From Clostridiales bacterium (GTDB lineage: Bacteria > Bacillota > Clostridia > Oscillospirales > Oscillospiraceae), in assembly GCA_022764045.1 (NCBI GenBank), contig JALERU010000014.1:1-64000 (forward strand): a DNA stretch of 64,000 bases. Direction: 5' to 3'. This document shows positions 25,050 through 33,066 of the stretch, piece after piece (the stretch's first letter is position 1; each line of letters opens with the position of its first letter). The position numbers were made by a program, and so were the translations under genes. Under the pieces are notes generated by a model. The model did not search any database, was not told the DNA's origin, and was given only the letters and a program-made list of their open reading frames with translations.

Positions 25050-26810
25050 TCATTCCTCCATGGTCTGTTTCTGGGCCAGGACCAAGGCGGCATATTCCCC
25101 GTTCTGGGCCATAAGGGCCTCGTGGCTCCCCTGCTCTAAGATTTGCGCCCGATTGATCACCGCGATGCGGTCGGCGTTTCGGATGGTGGAAAGGCGGTGG
25201 GCGATGATGATGGAGGTTCTCCCCTCGCACAGCCGGTCAAACGAGGTTTGAATCCTGGCTTCGGTGACACTGTCCAGGGCGCTGGTGGCCTCATCAAGAA
25301 TGACGATGGGCGGGTTTTTCAGAAAAACCCGGGCGATGCTGATCCGCTGCTTCTGGCCGCCGGAGAGCATCACGCCTCGCTCGCCCACATAGGTGTGATA
25401 GCCCTTTGGCATGGCCATGATATCGTCGTGGATCTCTGCCCGGCGGGCGGCCAGAACCACCTCTTCGTCTGTGGCGTCCGGCCGGCCGTAGCGGATATTC
25501 TCTAACACGCTGTCGGCAAAGAGGAAGACCTCTTGCTGGACAATTCCAATTTGCCGCCGGAGGGAGCTTTGGGTTACCTGACGGACGTCCTGGCCGTCAA
25601 TTCGCACGGCGCCTTGGGTCACGTCGTAAAAGCGGGGAATTAGCTGGCAAAGGGTGGTTTTGCCTCCGCCGGAGGGGCCCACAAAGGCGAATTTTTCTCC
25701 GGCCTTGATGTCCAGTTGAATGTCGTGGAGGACCTCTGTCTTGTCGTTGTATCGGAAAGAGACATGATCAAAGGAAACTTCGCCGCGGACTGTGCTCATT
25801 TCCAGGGCGTCCGGGGCGTCTTGGATGTCAGGCTCCAGGCGCATCAGCTCCAAAAACCGGCTGAACCCCGCCGAGCCCTGCATAAACTGTTCCACAAAGT
25901 TCACCAGCTTTTTCACCGGTGTGGTGAAGGTGGTAATGTATAAGGTGAAGGCCACCAGGTCCGCATAATTTACGGTGTCCTTCATCATAAAATAGCCCCC
26001 TGCTCCAATGACCATCACAGGCATGATGGACAGGCTGAACTCCATGCCTCCCTGGAAAGTGGCCATGGTTTTATAGTAGGTGCTCTTGGCCTGCACAAAA
26101 AGGTGATTCATGGCGCCGAACTTTTCCTTTTCCGTCTCTTCGTTTTGGAAGGCTTTGGCAGTTCTCATGCCGGAAATCCCGGACTCAATGGCGGCGTTGA
26201 TCTCTGCTGTCTGTGCCTTCAGTTTCAGATTGGCCCGGCGCATTTTTCTGCGCTGGTAGATGGTGAAAAGCAGGAAAAACGGGACGATGGAGAAGGAGAT
26301 GACCGCCAGTCTCCATTCGATGGTACACATGATACAGAAGGCCCCCACCAGGGTCACCGAGGAGATGAACAGGTCCTCCGGGCCGTGGTGGGCCAGCTCT
26401 GTGATCTCAAAAAGATCGTTGGTCACCCTGGACATCAGGACACCGGTGCGGTTTTTGTCAAAAAAGCGGAAGCTCAAGCTCTCCATGTGCCCATAGAGAT
26501 CCCGTCGCAAATCGGCTTCCACCCGAACGCCAAAGACATGCCCCCAATAGGAGACGACGAAATACAGCAAGCCTTTGCAGACATAGGCCACGGCGAAAAA
26601 GAGGATCACCAGGAAAAAGGCGTGATACGCCCGATTGGGCAAAAGGATATTCAATGCGGAACGGGAGAGATAAGGAAAGGCCAGGTCGATCAAGCAGATG
26701 ATAAGGGCGCAAAACATATCCAGGAAAAAGAGATGCTTGTGCGGCCCGTAATAGGAGAGAAAGATCCTAAGAGGATGGCTGATTTGATAGTATGCGACGC
26801 TTCGTTTCAT
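25050..26810 (-). CDS. ABC exporter, fused membrane and ATPase domains
   Basis: The 586-residue half-transporter has six membrane helices (about 18-300) and an ATPase domain: Walker A GPSGGGKT (378-385), signature LSGGQKQR (482-489), Walker B IVILDEATSA just after 500, and the H-loop IIAHRLST. It belongs to the MsbA/BmrA-like multidrug and lipid exporter group and works as a dimer, here probably a homodimer since no partner gene lies nearby. The substrate is unknown. The leader is occupied by the multi-hairpin element at 26850-26974. Confidence 0.93.
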   Translation of the reverse strand: MKRSVAYYQISHPLRIFLSYYGPHKHLFFLDMFCALIICLIDLAFPYLSRSALNILLPNRAYHAFFLVILFFAVAYVCKGLLYFVVSYWGHVFGVRVEADLRRDLYGHMESLSFRFFDKNRTGVLMSRVTNDLFEITELAHHGPEDLFISSVTLVGAFCIMCTIEWRLAVISFSIVPFFLLFTIYQRRKMRRANLKLKAQTAEINAAIESGISGMRTAKAFQNEETEKEKFGAMNHLFVQAKSTYYKTMATFQGGMEFSLSIMPVMVIGAGGYFMMKDTVNYADLVAFTLYITTFTTPVKKLVNFVEQFMQGSAGFSRFLELMRLEPDIQDAPDALEMSTVRGEVSFDHVSFRYNDKTEVLHDIQLDIKAGEKFAFVGPSGGGKTTLCQLIPRFYDVTQGAVRIDGQDVRQVTQSSLRRQIGIVQQEVFLFADSVLENIRYGRPDATDEEVVLAARRAEIHDDIMAMPKGYHTYVGERGVMLSGGQKQRISIARVFLKNPPIVILDEATSALDSVTEARIQTSFDRLCEGRTSIIIAHRLSTIRNADRIAVINRAQILEQGSHEALMAQNGEYAALVLAQKQTMEE

Positions 26811-27058
26811 GGACGGACCTCCTGGAAAATCATCCAGGCCCCAAGGGCCTGATACTATGATTCCATAAAAACAAGGTTTTTATGGAATCAGCAACGCGAA
26901 CGCGTTGCTCTTTTCAGCGGCTTTGCCGCTGAAAAGACGTCTCATACATCATTTTTTATCGAATGATAGTATGAAAGGCTATCCCCTATTATATCGTCCC
27001 TGGAAAAACCTTGCAAGGCGCGTGGGAGAGATGTTTTTCCGGGGGGCCGCTGTTTTTA
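26811..27058. other. Intergenic region between ABC exporter and marR
   Basis: No coding frame is supported. It contains the multi-hairpin element at 26850-26974, followed by about 80 bp with no recognised features up to the marR promoter at 27059. Confidence 0.6.
26850..26974 (+). repeat. Multi-hairpin intergenic element, copy A (MITE-like)
   Basis: About 125 bp bounded by terminal inverted repeats TGATACTATGATTCCATAAA and (reverse) TCATACTATCATTCGATAAA. Inside are four hairpins: GATTCCATAAAAAC/GTTTTTATGGAATC (14 bp), AGCAACGCG/CGCGTTGCT, TTTTCAGCGGC/GCCGCTGAAAA and ATCATT/AATGAT. It is homologous to 57896-58066 in reverse orientation. No coding capacity. Direct repeats at the ends are not obvious. 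Confidence 0.82.
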
Positions 27059-27087
27059 TTGACAATTCTGTGAGGATATTGTACAAT
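27059..27087 (+). promoter_or_regulatory. marR/RND operon promoter with possible operator
   Basis: TTGACA (27059-27064) and TACAAT (27082-27087), 17-bp spacer. ACAATTCAGATTGT (27084-27097), a 5-4-5 inverted repeat, starts in the -10 box and would suit autoregulation by the MarR protein. Confidence 0.75.
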
Positions 27088-27127
27088 TCAGATTGTCCGA
27101 ATTCTAACAATATTGAGGAGGATCTTC

Positions 27128-27640
27128 ATGGAATGTGCCTTTGAAAAGGTGTCCAGTCTGTTTGATGACGGGGAAGAATTCCAGACGGAAAAGGTTTCCC
27201 GAAACGGGTATCAGTTAAAGCTCTTGGCCTGTATTGTGAACCAACTCCATCGGATCGCCATCGGTATGCCAATCGAGGAAATTCCGGGAGGCATGCCGAT
27301 CTCTCAGCTTTCTACCCTTGGCTATCTCTATTTCACGCGGAAGGGAGACATTTATCAGCGGGACTTGGAGTCCTTTTTTAAGCTCCGGCGGTCCACGGTG
27401 AGCAGTCAGTTGGATACCCTGGAAAAACGGGGACTGATCCAACGGGTGGCAGTTCCCCACGACGCACGGTTGAAAAAATTAGTTCTGACAGAAAAGGGGG
27501 TTAGGATCGGCGATCAGGTTCTTCAGAATCTGGGGCAGGTAAACACGCTGCTGATTCGTGGGCTCAACCAGGAAGAGGTCACGGTTCTGACAGAGCTTTT
27601 GGAGAAATTAGAAAAGAATTTAAGTCAGACGGCGCTATAA
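27128..27640 (+). CDS. MarR family transcriptional regulator
   Basis: The 170-residue protein has the MarR winged helix: ISQLSTLGYLYF, then DIYQRDLESFFKLRRSTVSSQLDTLEKRGLI and the wing with the conserved DARLKKLVLTEKG. AGGAGG lies 6 bp before the ATG at 27128. It is first in a probable operon with an RND adaptor and pump 48 bp downstream, so it most likely represses their expression and its own until a toxic ligand binds. Confidence 0.92.
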   Translation: MECAFEKVSSLFDDGEEFQTEKVSRNGYQLKLLACIVNQLHRIAIGMPIEEIPGGMPISQLSTLGYLYFTRKGDIYQRDLESFFKLRRSTVSSQLDTLEKRGLIQRVAVPHDARLKKLVLTEKGVRIGDQVLQNLGQVNTLLIRGLNQEEVTVLTELLEKLEKNLSQTAL

Positions 27641-27688
27641 GCGACAGAGGCCGTCTATGGAATGTAATTGATCCCCGGAGGTATTCCA

Positions 27689-28858
27689 ATGAAACAACGT
27701 ATATTTAGCTTCCTTCTGGCCCTTGGCTGTGTCTTCGCCCTTTCCGCCTGCGGCCAGGAGGAGGAACCAGAGACAGAGTCTGAAGCGACGGCGGTAGAAA
27801 TTACCAAGGTGGAGCGGGGCTCGATTTCCGCAGAGAGTAGCGTTTCCGGCCAGGTGGTTTCCGGAAAGCAGGAGTCCGTTTTTGTGGCGCTCTCGGCCCG
27901 CTGCACCAAAGTCTATGTGGAGGCCGGCGACACAGTTTCCGCCGGACAGACCATCTGTACAGTGGATATCGCCGCCACCATGGCCAACTATAAAACAGCC
28001 CAGATGAGCTATGCCAACGCCCAGAAAAGCTATGCGGACCAGTCCGCGGTGCTGTCTCAGCAAGTGGCCCAAGCGGAGAAAAACCTCAGTGACACCCAAG
28101 CCCTTTTCGAGATGGGCGCGGCTTCCCAGTTGGAAGTAGACACCGCGAAGCTCCAACTGGACAATGCCCGGGCCAGCATGAACTCCGCTTTGGACCAGCT
28201 TCAGGTGGGAATGCAGAATTACAAAGCGACCATGGAGCAGCTGGAAGCGTCTCTGGCGAATATCAACAGCAATGGAAACGTGGTGGCACCCATTTCCGGC
28301 AACATTGTCTCCCTCTCCGCCACTGAGAATGGCTTTCTCTCCCCGGGGGCGCCGGTGGCAACCATCGATTCCACCTCGGATATGGAGATCCAAGTGGGTG
28401 TATCTGAAGCCTTGGTGGGGAAACTGCGGACGGGAGGCAACGTGTCGGTGCGGGTAGACTCGGCCAACAAGGAGTTTCAGGGAACCATCGCCTCCATCGA
28501 CAAAGGGGCCAATGCCAGCACCCATCTTTATGGGGTTTCCATCAAGGTCCCCGCCGGCTATACCAACGGTTTGCTCTCCGGCATGTTCGCCGATGTAGTT
28601 TTTTATACCGATACCCAGCGTGACGTGGTCATTGTACCCACAGAGGCCATCCAAACGGGCATTGACGGCTCCTATGTCTATATCCTGGACAGTGAAAACA
28701 TTGCCCACCGGGTGCCGGTGGAAACCGGCCTTGTGGGGGATGGCGAGACAGAGATCACCTCCGGCCTGTCCGGGGGCGAGACGTTGGTGACCGTGGGCCA
28801 GTTCTATCTCTCTGAGGGCGCCCAGGCCCGGGTGGTAACCCCCGAGGTGAAGCCATGA
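27689..28858 (+). CDS. RND efflux adaptor lipoprotein (HlyD/MFP family)
   Basis: The 389-residue protein has a lipoprotein signal with lipobox LSAC (C21), then a membrane fusion protein layout: lipoyl-like half with YVEAGDTVSAGQTIC, a coiled coil of about 90 residues (roughly 100-195), the second lipoyl half (VVAPISGNIVSLSATENGFL) and beta-barrel and proximal domains. It joins to the RND pump encoded next, with which it overlaps by 4 bp. In a cell with a single membrane it would sit on the outer face of the cytoplasmic membrane. The ATG at 27689 has GGAGG 7 bp upstream. Confidence 0.93.
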   Translation: MKQRIFSFLLALGCVFALSACGQEEEPETESEATAVEITKVERGSISAESSVSGQVVSGKQESVFVALSARCTKVYVEAGDTVSAGQTICTVDIAATMANYKTAQMSYANAQKSYADQSAVLSQQVAQAEKNLSDTQALFEMGAASQLEVDTAKLQLDNARASMNSALDQLQVGMQNYKATMEQLEASLANINSNGNVVAPISGNIVSLSATENGFLSPGAPVATIDSTSDMEIQVGVSEALVGKLRTGGNVSVRVDSANKEFQGTIASIDKGANASTHLYGVSIKVPAGYTNGLLSGMFADVVFYTDTQRDVVIVPTEAIQTGIDGSYVYILDSENIAHRVPVETGLVGDGETEITSGLSGGETLVTVGQFYLSEGAQARVVTPEVKP

Positions 28859-31800
28859 AAATAGCCTCGTTCTGTATCAAGCATAAGGTGACCACCGTTC
28901 TGGCCTTCCTCCTCATTGCGGTTTTTGGCGTGGTGTTCTACTCTAATTTGAAGCTCTCTCTGATGCCGAATATGGAGTTCCCTGCCGCCTATGTTCTGTG
29001 TACCTATCCCGGCGCCGGGCCGGAAGACGTGGAGGAGCTGGTGACCCGGCCCTTGGAATCCTGTGTGTCCACCCTGTCCGGCGTGGATACCATTTCCTCC
29101 AATTCCTCGGAAAACGTCAGCATGGTGATGATCACCTATGAGGACGGCACCGATGTGGACAACGCGGCCATTAAGCTGCGGGAAAAATTTGACGCTTTGA
29201 CGCTGCCGGATGGGTGCAGCGACCCGGTGATCTATAACTTTAATGTGAACGACATGATGCCTGTGGCGATTGTCGCCCTCAGCGGCGAGGACCTCAGCCA
29301 GCTTCAGCGTCTGGCGGAAGACAAAGTGGGTCCGGCGTTGGAGCGTTTGGAGGGGGTTGCCTCCGCAGACGTCATGGGCGGGATCGACAGCCAAATTACG
29401 GTGGAGGTCAACACGACGGCGCTGACCGGCTATGGCCTGACCCTCACCGACATCTCCAACTATTTGGCGGCGGCCAATGTCCTCTACCCCGGCGGTGACG
29501 TTCAGAACGGGACCAATGTTCTTACCGTGACCACCGATGGCAAGTTCCAGTCTGTGGACGATGTGGCCAACACCGTGATTTTCCTACCCAAAGGTGGCTC
29601 TGTGCGGCTAAGTGAAATCGCCAATGTCTATTTTGAGTCCTCTCTGGAGGACAGCGCCGCCAAGATCGGCGACGAGAACTGTGTTATCCTCTCGGTGAAC
29701 AAACGCTCCGGCTCCAATGAGGTGGAGATTTCCCAGAGGATCTTAAACACCTTGGAAGAGTTGAAGAGCGAAAACCCCAGCATGGAATACCTGGTGCCCT
29801 ATGAGGCCAGTGAGTATATCCTGCAGGTGGCAAACAACGCCATTCAGAATATTTTGATGGGCGTTGTCCTGTCTGCTGTGGTGGTCTTCTTCTTCCTGCG
29901 CCGCCCAGGGGCCACTGTGACCATCTCCCTGTCTATGCCCTTCTGTGTGCTGACGGTTTTTCTCTTGATGAACTTCTCCGGCACAACCCTAAATATGATG
30001 AGCTTAGGCGGTGTTGCCATGTGTATCGGGATGGTGGTGGATAACTCCATTGTGGTGCTGGAGAATATCTACCGCTATGCTGGTGACGGCCACAGCCGGT
30101 ATGACAGCTGCGTGCTGGGAACCTCAGAGGTGTTTAACTCCATTACCGCCTCCAGCTTGACCACCATTGCGGTTTTTCTGCCCATCGGTCTCAGCGGCGG
30201 AATGACCGGCATGATGTTCCTGGACTTTTCCCTCACCGTGGTGTTTTTGATTTTGTCCTCTCTGCTGATCGCCCTGACCCTGGTTCCGCTGATGTGCTAC
30301 TTCCTGCTGGATGAGAACGCTGTGCGGCTTCAAAAGCTGCAAGGGGCGAACAAGGTGACGAAATGGACGCATCTGCTGGAAAAGCTATCTCAAAAGTACC
30401 GGTCTTTGCTGGCCTATTTCCTCCGCCGGCGGCTGGCGGCCTGCGTGGTCTCCGTGGTGATGGTGGTGGTCTTTCTGGCAAGCTGCCTGAGCACGAACAT
30501 GGTGCTGCTGCCGGAAATGGACCAAGGTATGGTGAGCATCACTGTGGATATGCCAACGGGAACCGAGATGGAAGACACCATGTCCTATGGCGACAGGGTC
30601 ATGGAAATTGTCGAGGAGAATTGCCCGGAGCTGGATAATATGTACATGACAGTGGGCGGTGGCATGTCCATGGGCGGTTCCGGTGGGGAGTCGGCTTCTA
30701 TCACCGCGAACCTGGTGGGGCGCGGGGACCGAAGCCGGTCGAGCAAAGAGGTGGCCAATGACCTGAAGCCCTTGGTGCGCGACATTGCCGGCTGCGAGAT
30801 CACCATCAGCGATTCCAGTATGATGGCGAGTATGACCGGCGGCAATGACATTCAAGTGAATATCAGCGGCTCGGATTATGATGTACTGACCCAGATCGCC
30901 ACGGACCTCACCGAGCAGATCGCCAGTTTGGAGGATGCCACGGAAGTGACCAATTCCCTGGAAAACACGATCCCGGCGGTCTCCGTGTCGGTCAATCGTT
31001 CGGCTGCGGCCCAATATGGTTTGACTACGGCCACCATTGGCACAGCGGTGAGAAACGAGCTGACCGGTTCAACGGCTACCACGGTGACCCTGGACGGCGA
31101 TGATCTGGATGTGGTGGTTCAGGGCAGCGGCGCCAGCGCGGAAAGTCTGGACGCCCTGCGCTCTATGCCACTGGCCACACCCACTGGCGGGACCGTTCCC
31201 CTTTCCGCCGTGGCAAACGTAGCGGTGGAGCTGAGCCCCCAGACCATTACCCGGACGGACCAATCCCGGCAGGTGGAGGTGACGGGAGATACCATCAGTG
31301 GAGATACCAACGCCATGAATCAGGCGGTCCAAGCTGTTTTGGACGGCTATACCATGCCCGAGGGCTACCGTGCCGAGATCAGCAGCGCCTATACGGAGAT
31401 GATGGATAACTTCCAAACCCTGATGCTGGCCATGCTGGTGGCAGTCTGTTTGGTTTATTTCATCCTGGCAGCACAGTTTGAGTCCTTTATTATGCCGGTG
31501 ATGGTGATGCTCATCCTGCCGATTGCCCTGTCCGGCGCTCTCTTTGGCCTGCCTCTGACGAGGATGGATCTGTCCATGGTGGTTTTGCTGGCCCTGATTA
31601 TGCTGGTGGGTACCGTGGTCAACTCCTCCATTGTCCTGGTGGACTACATCAACATTCGCCGGGCCCGGGGCCAGGAAAAGGACGAGGCGATCATGGAGGC
31701 CTGTCCTCTCCGTGTGCGGCCCATCATGATGACCACGCTGACCACGGTCCTGGCGCTGATCCCCATGGCAGTGGGCTCAGGGGAAGGCAATGAGATGCTC

Positions 31801-32013
31801 CAGCCCATGGGCGTGGTGATGATCAGCGGCATGGTGATTGCGACGGTAGTTACCCTGCTCTTCACCCCGGTCTACTATTCCCTGCTGGATAGCCTTTCGG
31901 AGCGGATTGGAAAGCCCTTCCAGGCGCGCAGAAACCGCAAGACGGAAAAGCTGCTGGCCCAGATTGCTGAGGCGGAAAGCGCGACTTCCTCGGTGGGAAG
32001 CTCTGAGACTTGA
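28855..32013 (+). CDS. RND superfamily efflux pump (AcrB/HAE1-like)
   Basis: The 1052-residue pump has the usual 12 helices in two halves, large loops after helices 1 and 7, and the proton-relay helix 4 motif GMVVDNSIVVLEN near 392-404. The signature PLSAVANVAVEL lies in the second loop. It starts within the adaptor gene (ATGA overlap). It would expel drugs, detergents or lipids by proton exchange. No outer-membrane partner is expected in a Firmicute and none is encoded nearby. It ends before the terminator at 32037-32077. Confidence 0.94.
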   Translation: MKIASFCIKHKVTTVLAFLLIAVFGVVFYSNLKLSLMPNMEFPAAYVLCTYPGAGPEDVEELVTRPLESCVSTLSGVDTISSNSSENVSMVMITYEDGTDVDNAAIKLREKFDALTLPDGCSDPVIYNFNVNDMMPVAIVALSGEDLSQLQRLAEDKVGPALERLEGVASADVMGGIDSQITVEVNTTALTGYGLTLTDISNYLAAANVLYPGGDVQNGTNVLTVTTDGKFQSVDDVANTVIFLPKGGSVRLSEIANVYFESSLEDSAAKIGDENCVILSVNKRSGSNEVEISQRILNTLEELKSENPSMEYLVPYEASEYILQVANNAIQNILMGVVLSAVVVFFFLRRPGATVTISLSMPFCVLTVFLLMNFSGTTLNMMSLGGVAMCIGMVVDNSIVVLENIYRYAGDGHSRYDSCVLGTSEVFNSITASSLTTIAVFLPIGLSGGMTGMMFLDFSLTVVFLILSSLLIALTLVPLMCYFLLDENAVRLQKLQGANKVTKWTHLLEKLSQKYRSLLAYFLRRRLAACVVSVVMVVVFLASCLSTNMVLLPEMDQGMVSITVDMPTGTEMEDTMSYGDRVMEIVEENCPELDNMYMTVGGGMSMGGSGGESASITANLVGRGDRSRSSKEVANDLKPLVRDIAGCEITISDSSMMASMTGGNDIQVNISGSDYDVLTQIATDLTEQIASLEDATEVTNSLENTIPAVSVSVNRSAAAQYGLTTATIGTAVRNELTGSTATTVTLDGDDLDVVVQGSGASAESLDALRSMPLATPTGGTVPLSAVANVAVELSPQTITRTDQSRQVEVTGDTISGDTNAMNQAVQAVLDGYTMPEGYRAEISSAYTEMMDNFQTLMLAMLVAVCLVYFILAAQFESFIMPVMVMLILPIALSGALFGLPLTRMDLSMVVLLALIMLVGTVVNSSIVLVDYINIRRARGQEKDEAIMEACPLRVRPIMMTTLTTVLALIPMAVGSGEGNEMLQPMGVVMISGMVIATVVTLLFTPVYYSLLDSLSERIGKPFQARRNRKTEKLLAQIAEAESATSSVGSSET

Positions 32014-32036
32014 GCCTGTGATCAAAGAAACAGAAA

Positions 32037-32077
32037 AGTGCCCCGTCCCAAATTCAAAATTGGGACGGGGCGCTTTT
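32037..32077. terminator. Bidirectional terminator
   Basis: AGTGCCCCGTCCCAA pairs with TTGGGACGGGGCGCT (one mismatch), followed by TTTT, between the RND gene and the convergent GTPase gene. Confidence 0.88.
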
Positions 32078-32098
32078 TAGGAAACAAAAGCGTTTGGG

Positions 32099-33046
32099 TC
32101 AATAGAAGGTTGCCACGTCTTGTTCCGGCGCTGTGCCGGGTTCCAGAGAGAGAACGTTCAGAATGGGGCCCTTCTTGTTATAGACCCGGTTGTGTTTGAT
32201 GCTGACCTTAGCCGTAAGTTCCACCCACTGCTGGTCCTGCAGGAGCTTGGGGTCGTAGCCTGTGGCCAGAAGGCCGGCGAAGGTGATATCCTCCACGCAG
32301 CAGGTCATGATCCGGCGGCCAAAGATGAAGCTGCCGGCGGGCAGTTTGTCCCGGGCCATGGTGAAGCCGCCAATTTTCAGCGTTTTCCCTTTGTACTTGT
32401 CAGGCTCTTCCGAGATATCCTGATACCAAATGGCATAGTCCTCAGGGGTGATAGTCACCACGGGGGCGTCCAGGTCAAAGGGAAGCTCATCGGGGGTGTC
32501 GTCATAGTAGACCTCGCCGGTGAGATCCTCATAGGCAATGTTGGTCCGGCGGCTGACAGCCCGGATGATCTTGTGGATCTCTACCTTGTCGATCTGGTCG
32601 TTGGCCCGGTTCAGGACCACCATTTCGCAGCTTTTCAGTTTGTCCACCACCAGGCCGCGCATGTTGGCGTTATAGGTCAGAAAGGTCTGGGCGTGGGCGA
32701 ACATGAACTCCTGGTAGACAATCCAGGCCTCCGGCATATTTTGGTAGAGCTGGTCCAGCATCCACATGCCGTTGTACTCAATGATGACTCGCTCCACGGC
32801 GTGCTTTTTCTGGAGGCGCTCCAGGTTGGTGGGGGTCAGCTCTGAGGCGTCCTCCAAAACCTCAATGAAGACGTTTTTCCCGGAGAAGGTGGAGGGATCA
32901 TACTCCTCCTCCCCTTCCTCGCAGAGCAGCAGAAGGGTGCTCTCGCCGTTGTTAAACCGAACGTCTTCCAGGGTTTCCTGAATGAATTTGGTTTTACCTG
33001 CGTCCAGAAAACCGGTAAACAGGTAAACAGGGATTTCTTCCATCAT
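32099..33046 (-). CDS. G3E (CobW-like) GTPase fused to a YcgQ/DUF1980-type C-terminal domain
   Basis: The 315-residue protein starts with Walker A GFLDAGKT (12-19) and a G3E-like P-loop domain but lacks the CXCC metal motif of CobW proteins. From about 215 it has the C-terminal block of TIGR03943/YcgQ: YKGKTLKIGGF, FIFGRRIMTCCVEDITFAGL and QQWVELTAKVSI. YcgQ partners the YcgR permease in zinc-regulated loci of Bacillus; no permease is present here. With the His-rich GTPase 20 bp upstream it suggests a zinc or other metal chaperone pair. The fusion is clear; the function is inference. Confidence 0.78.
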   Translation of the reverse strand: MMEEIPVYLFTGFLDAGKTKFIQETLEDVRFNNGESTLLLLCEEGEEEYDPSTFSGKNVFIEVLEDASELTPTNLERLQKKHAVERVIIEYNGMWMLDQLYQNMPEAWIVYQEFMFAHAQTFLTYNANMRGLVVDKLKSCEMVVLNRANDQIDKVEIHKIIRAVSRRTNIAYEDLTGEVYYDDTPDELPFDLDAPVVTITPEDYAIWYQDISEEPDKYKGKTLKIGGFTMARDKLPAGSFIFGRRIMTCCVEDITFAGLLATGYDPKLLQDQQWVELTAKVSIKHNRVYNKKGPILNVLSLEPGTAPEQDVATFY

Positions 33047-33066
33047 AATTTGCGATCCTCTTTTGC

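Noticed and set aside
24902-25093. Small minus-strand frame across the long inverted repeat
   Set aside because: Its sequence is dominated by both arms of the terminator-like repeat, giving a duplicated peptide; no ribosome binding site.
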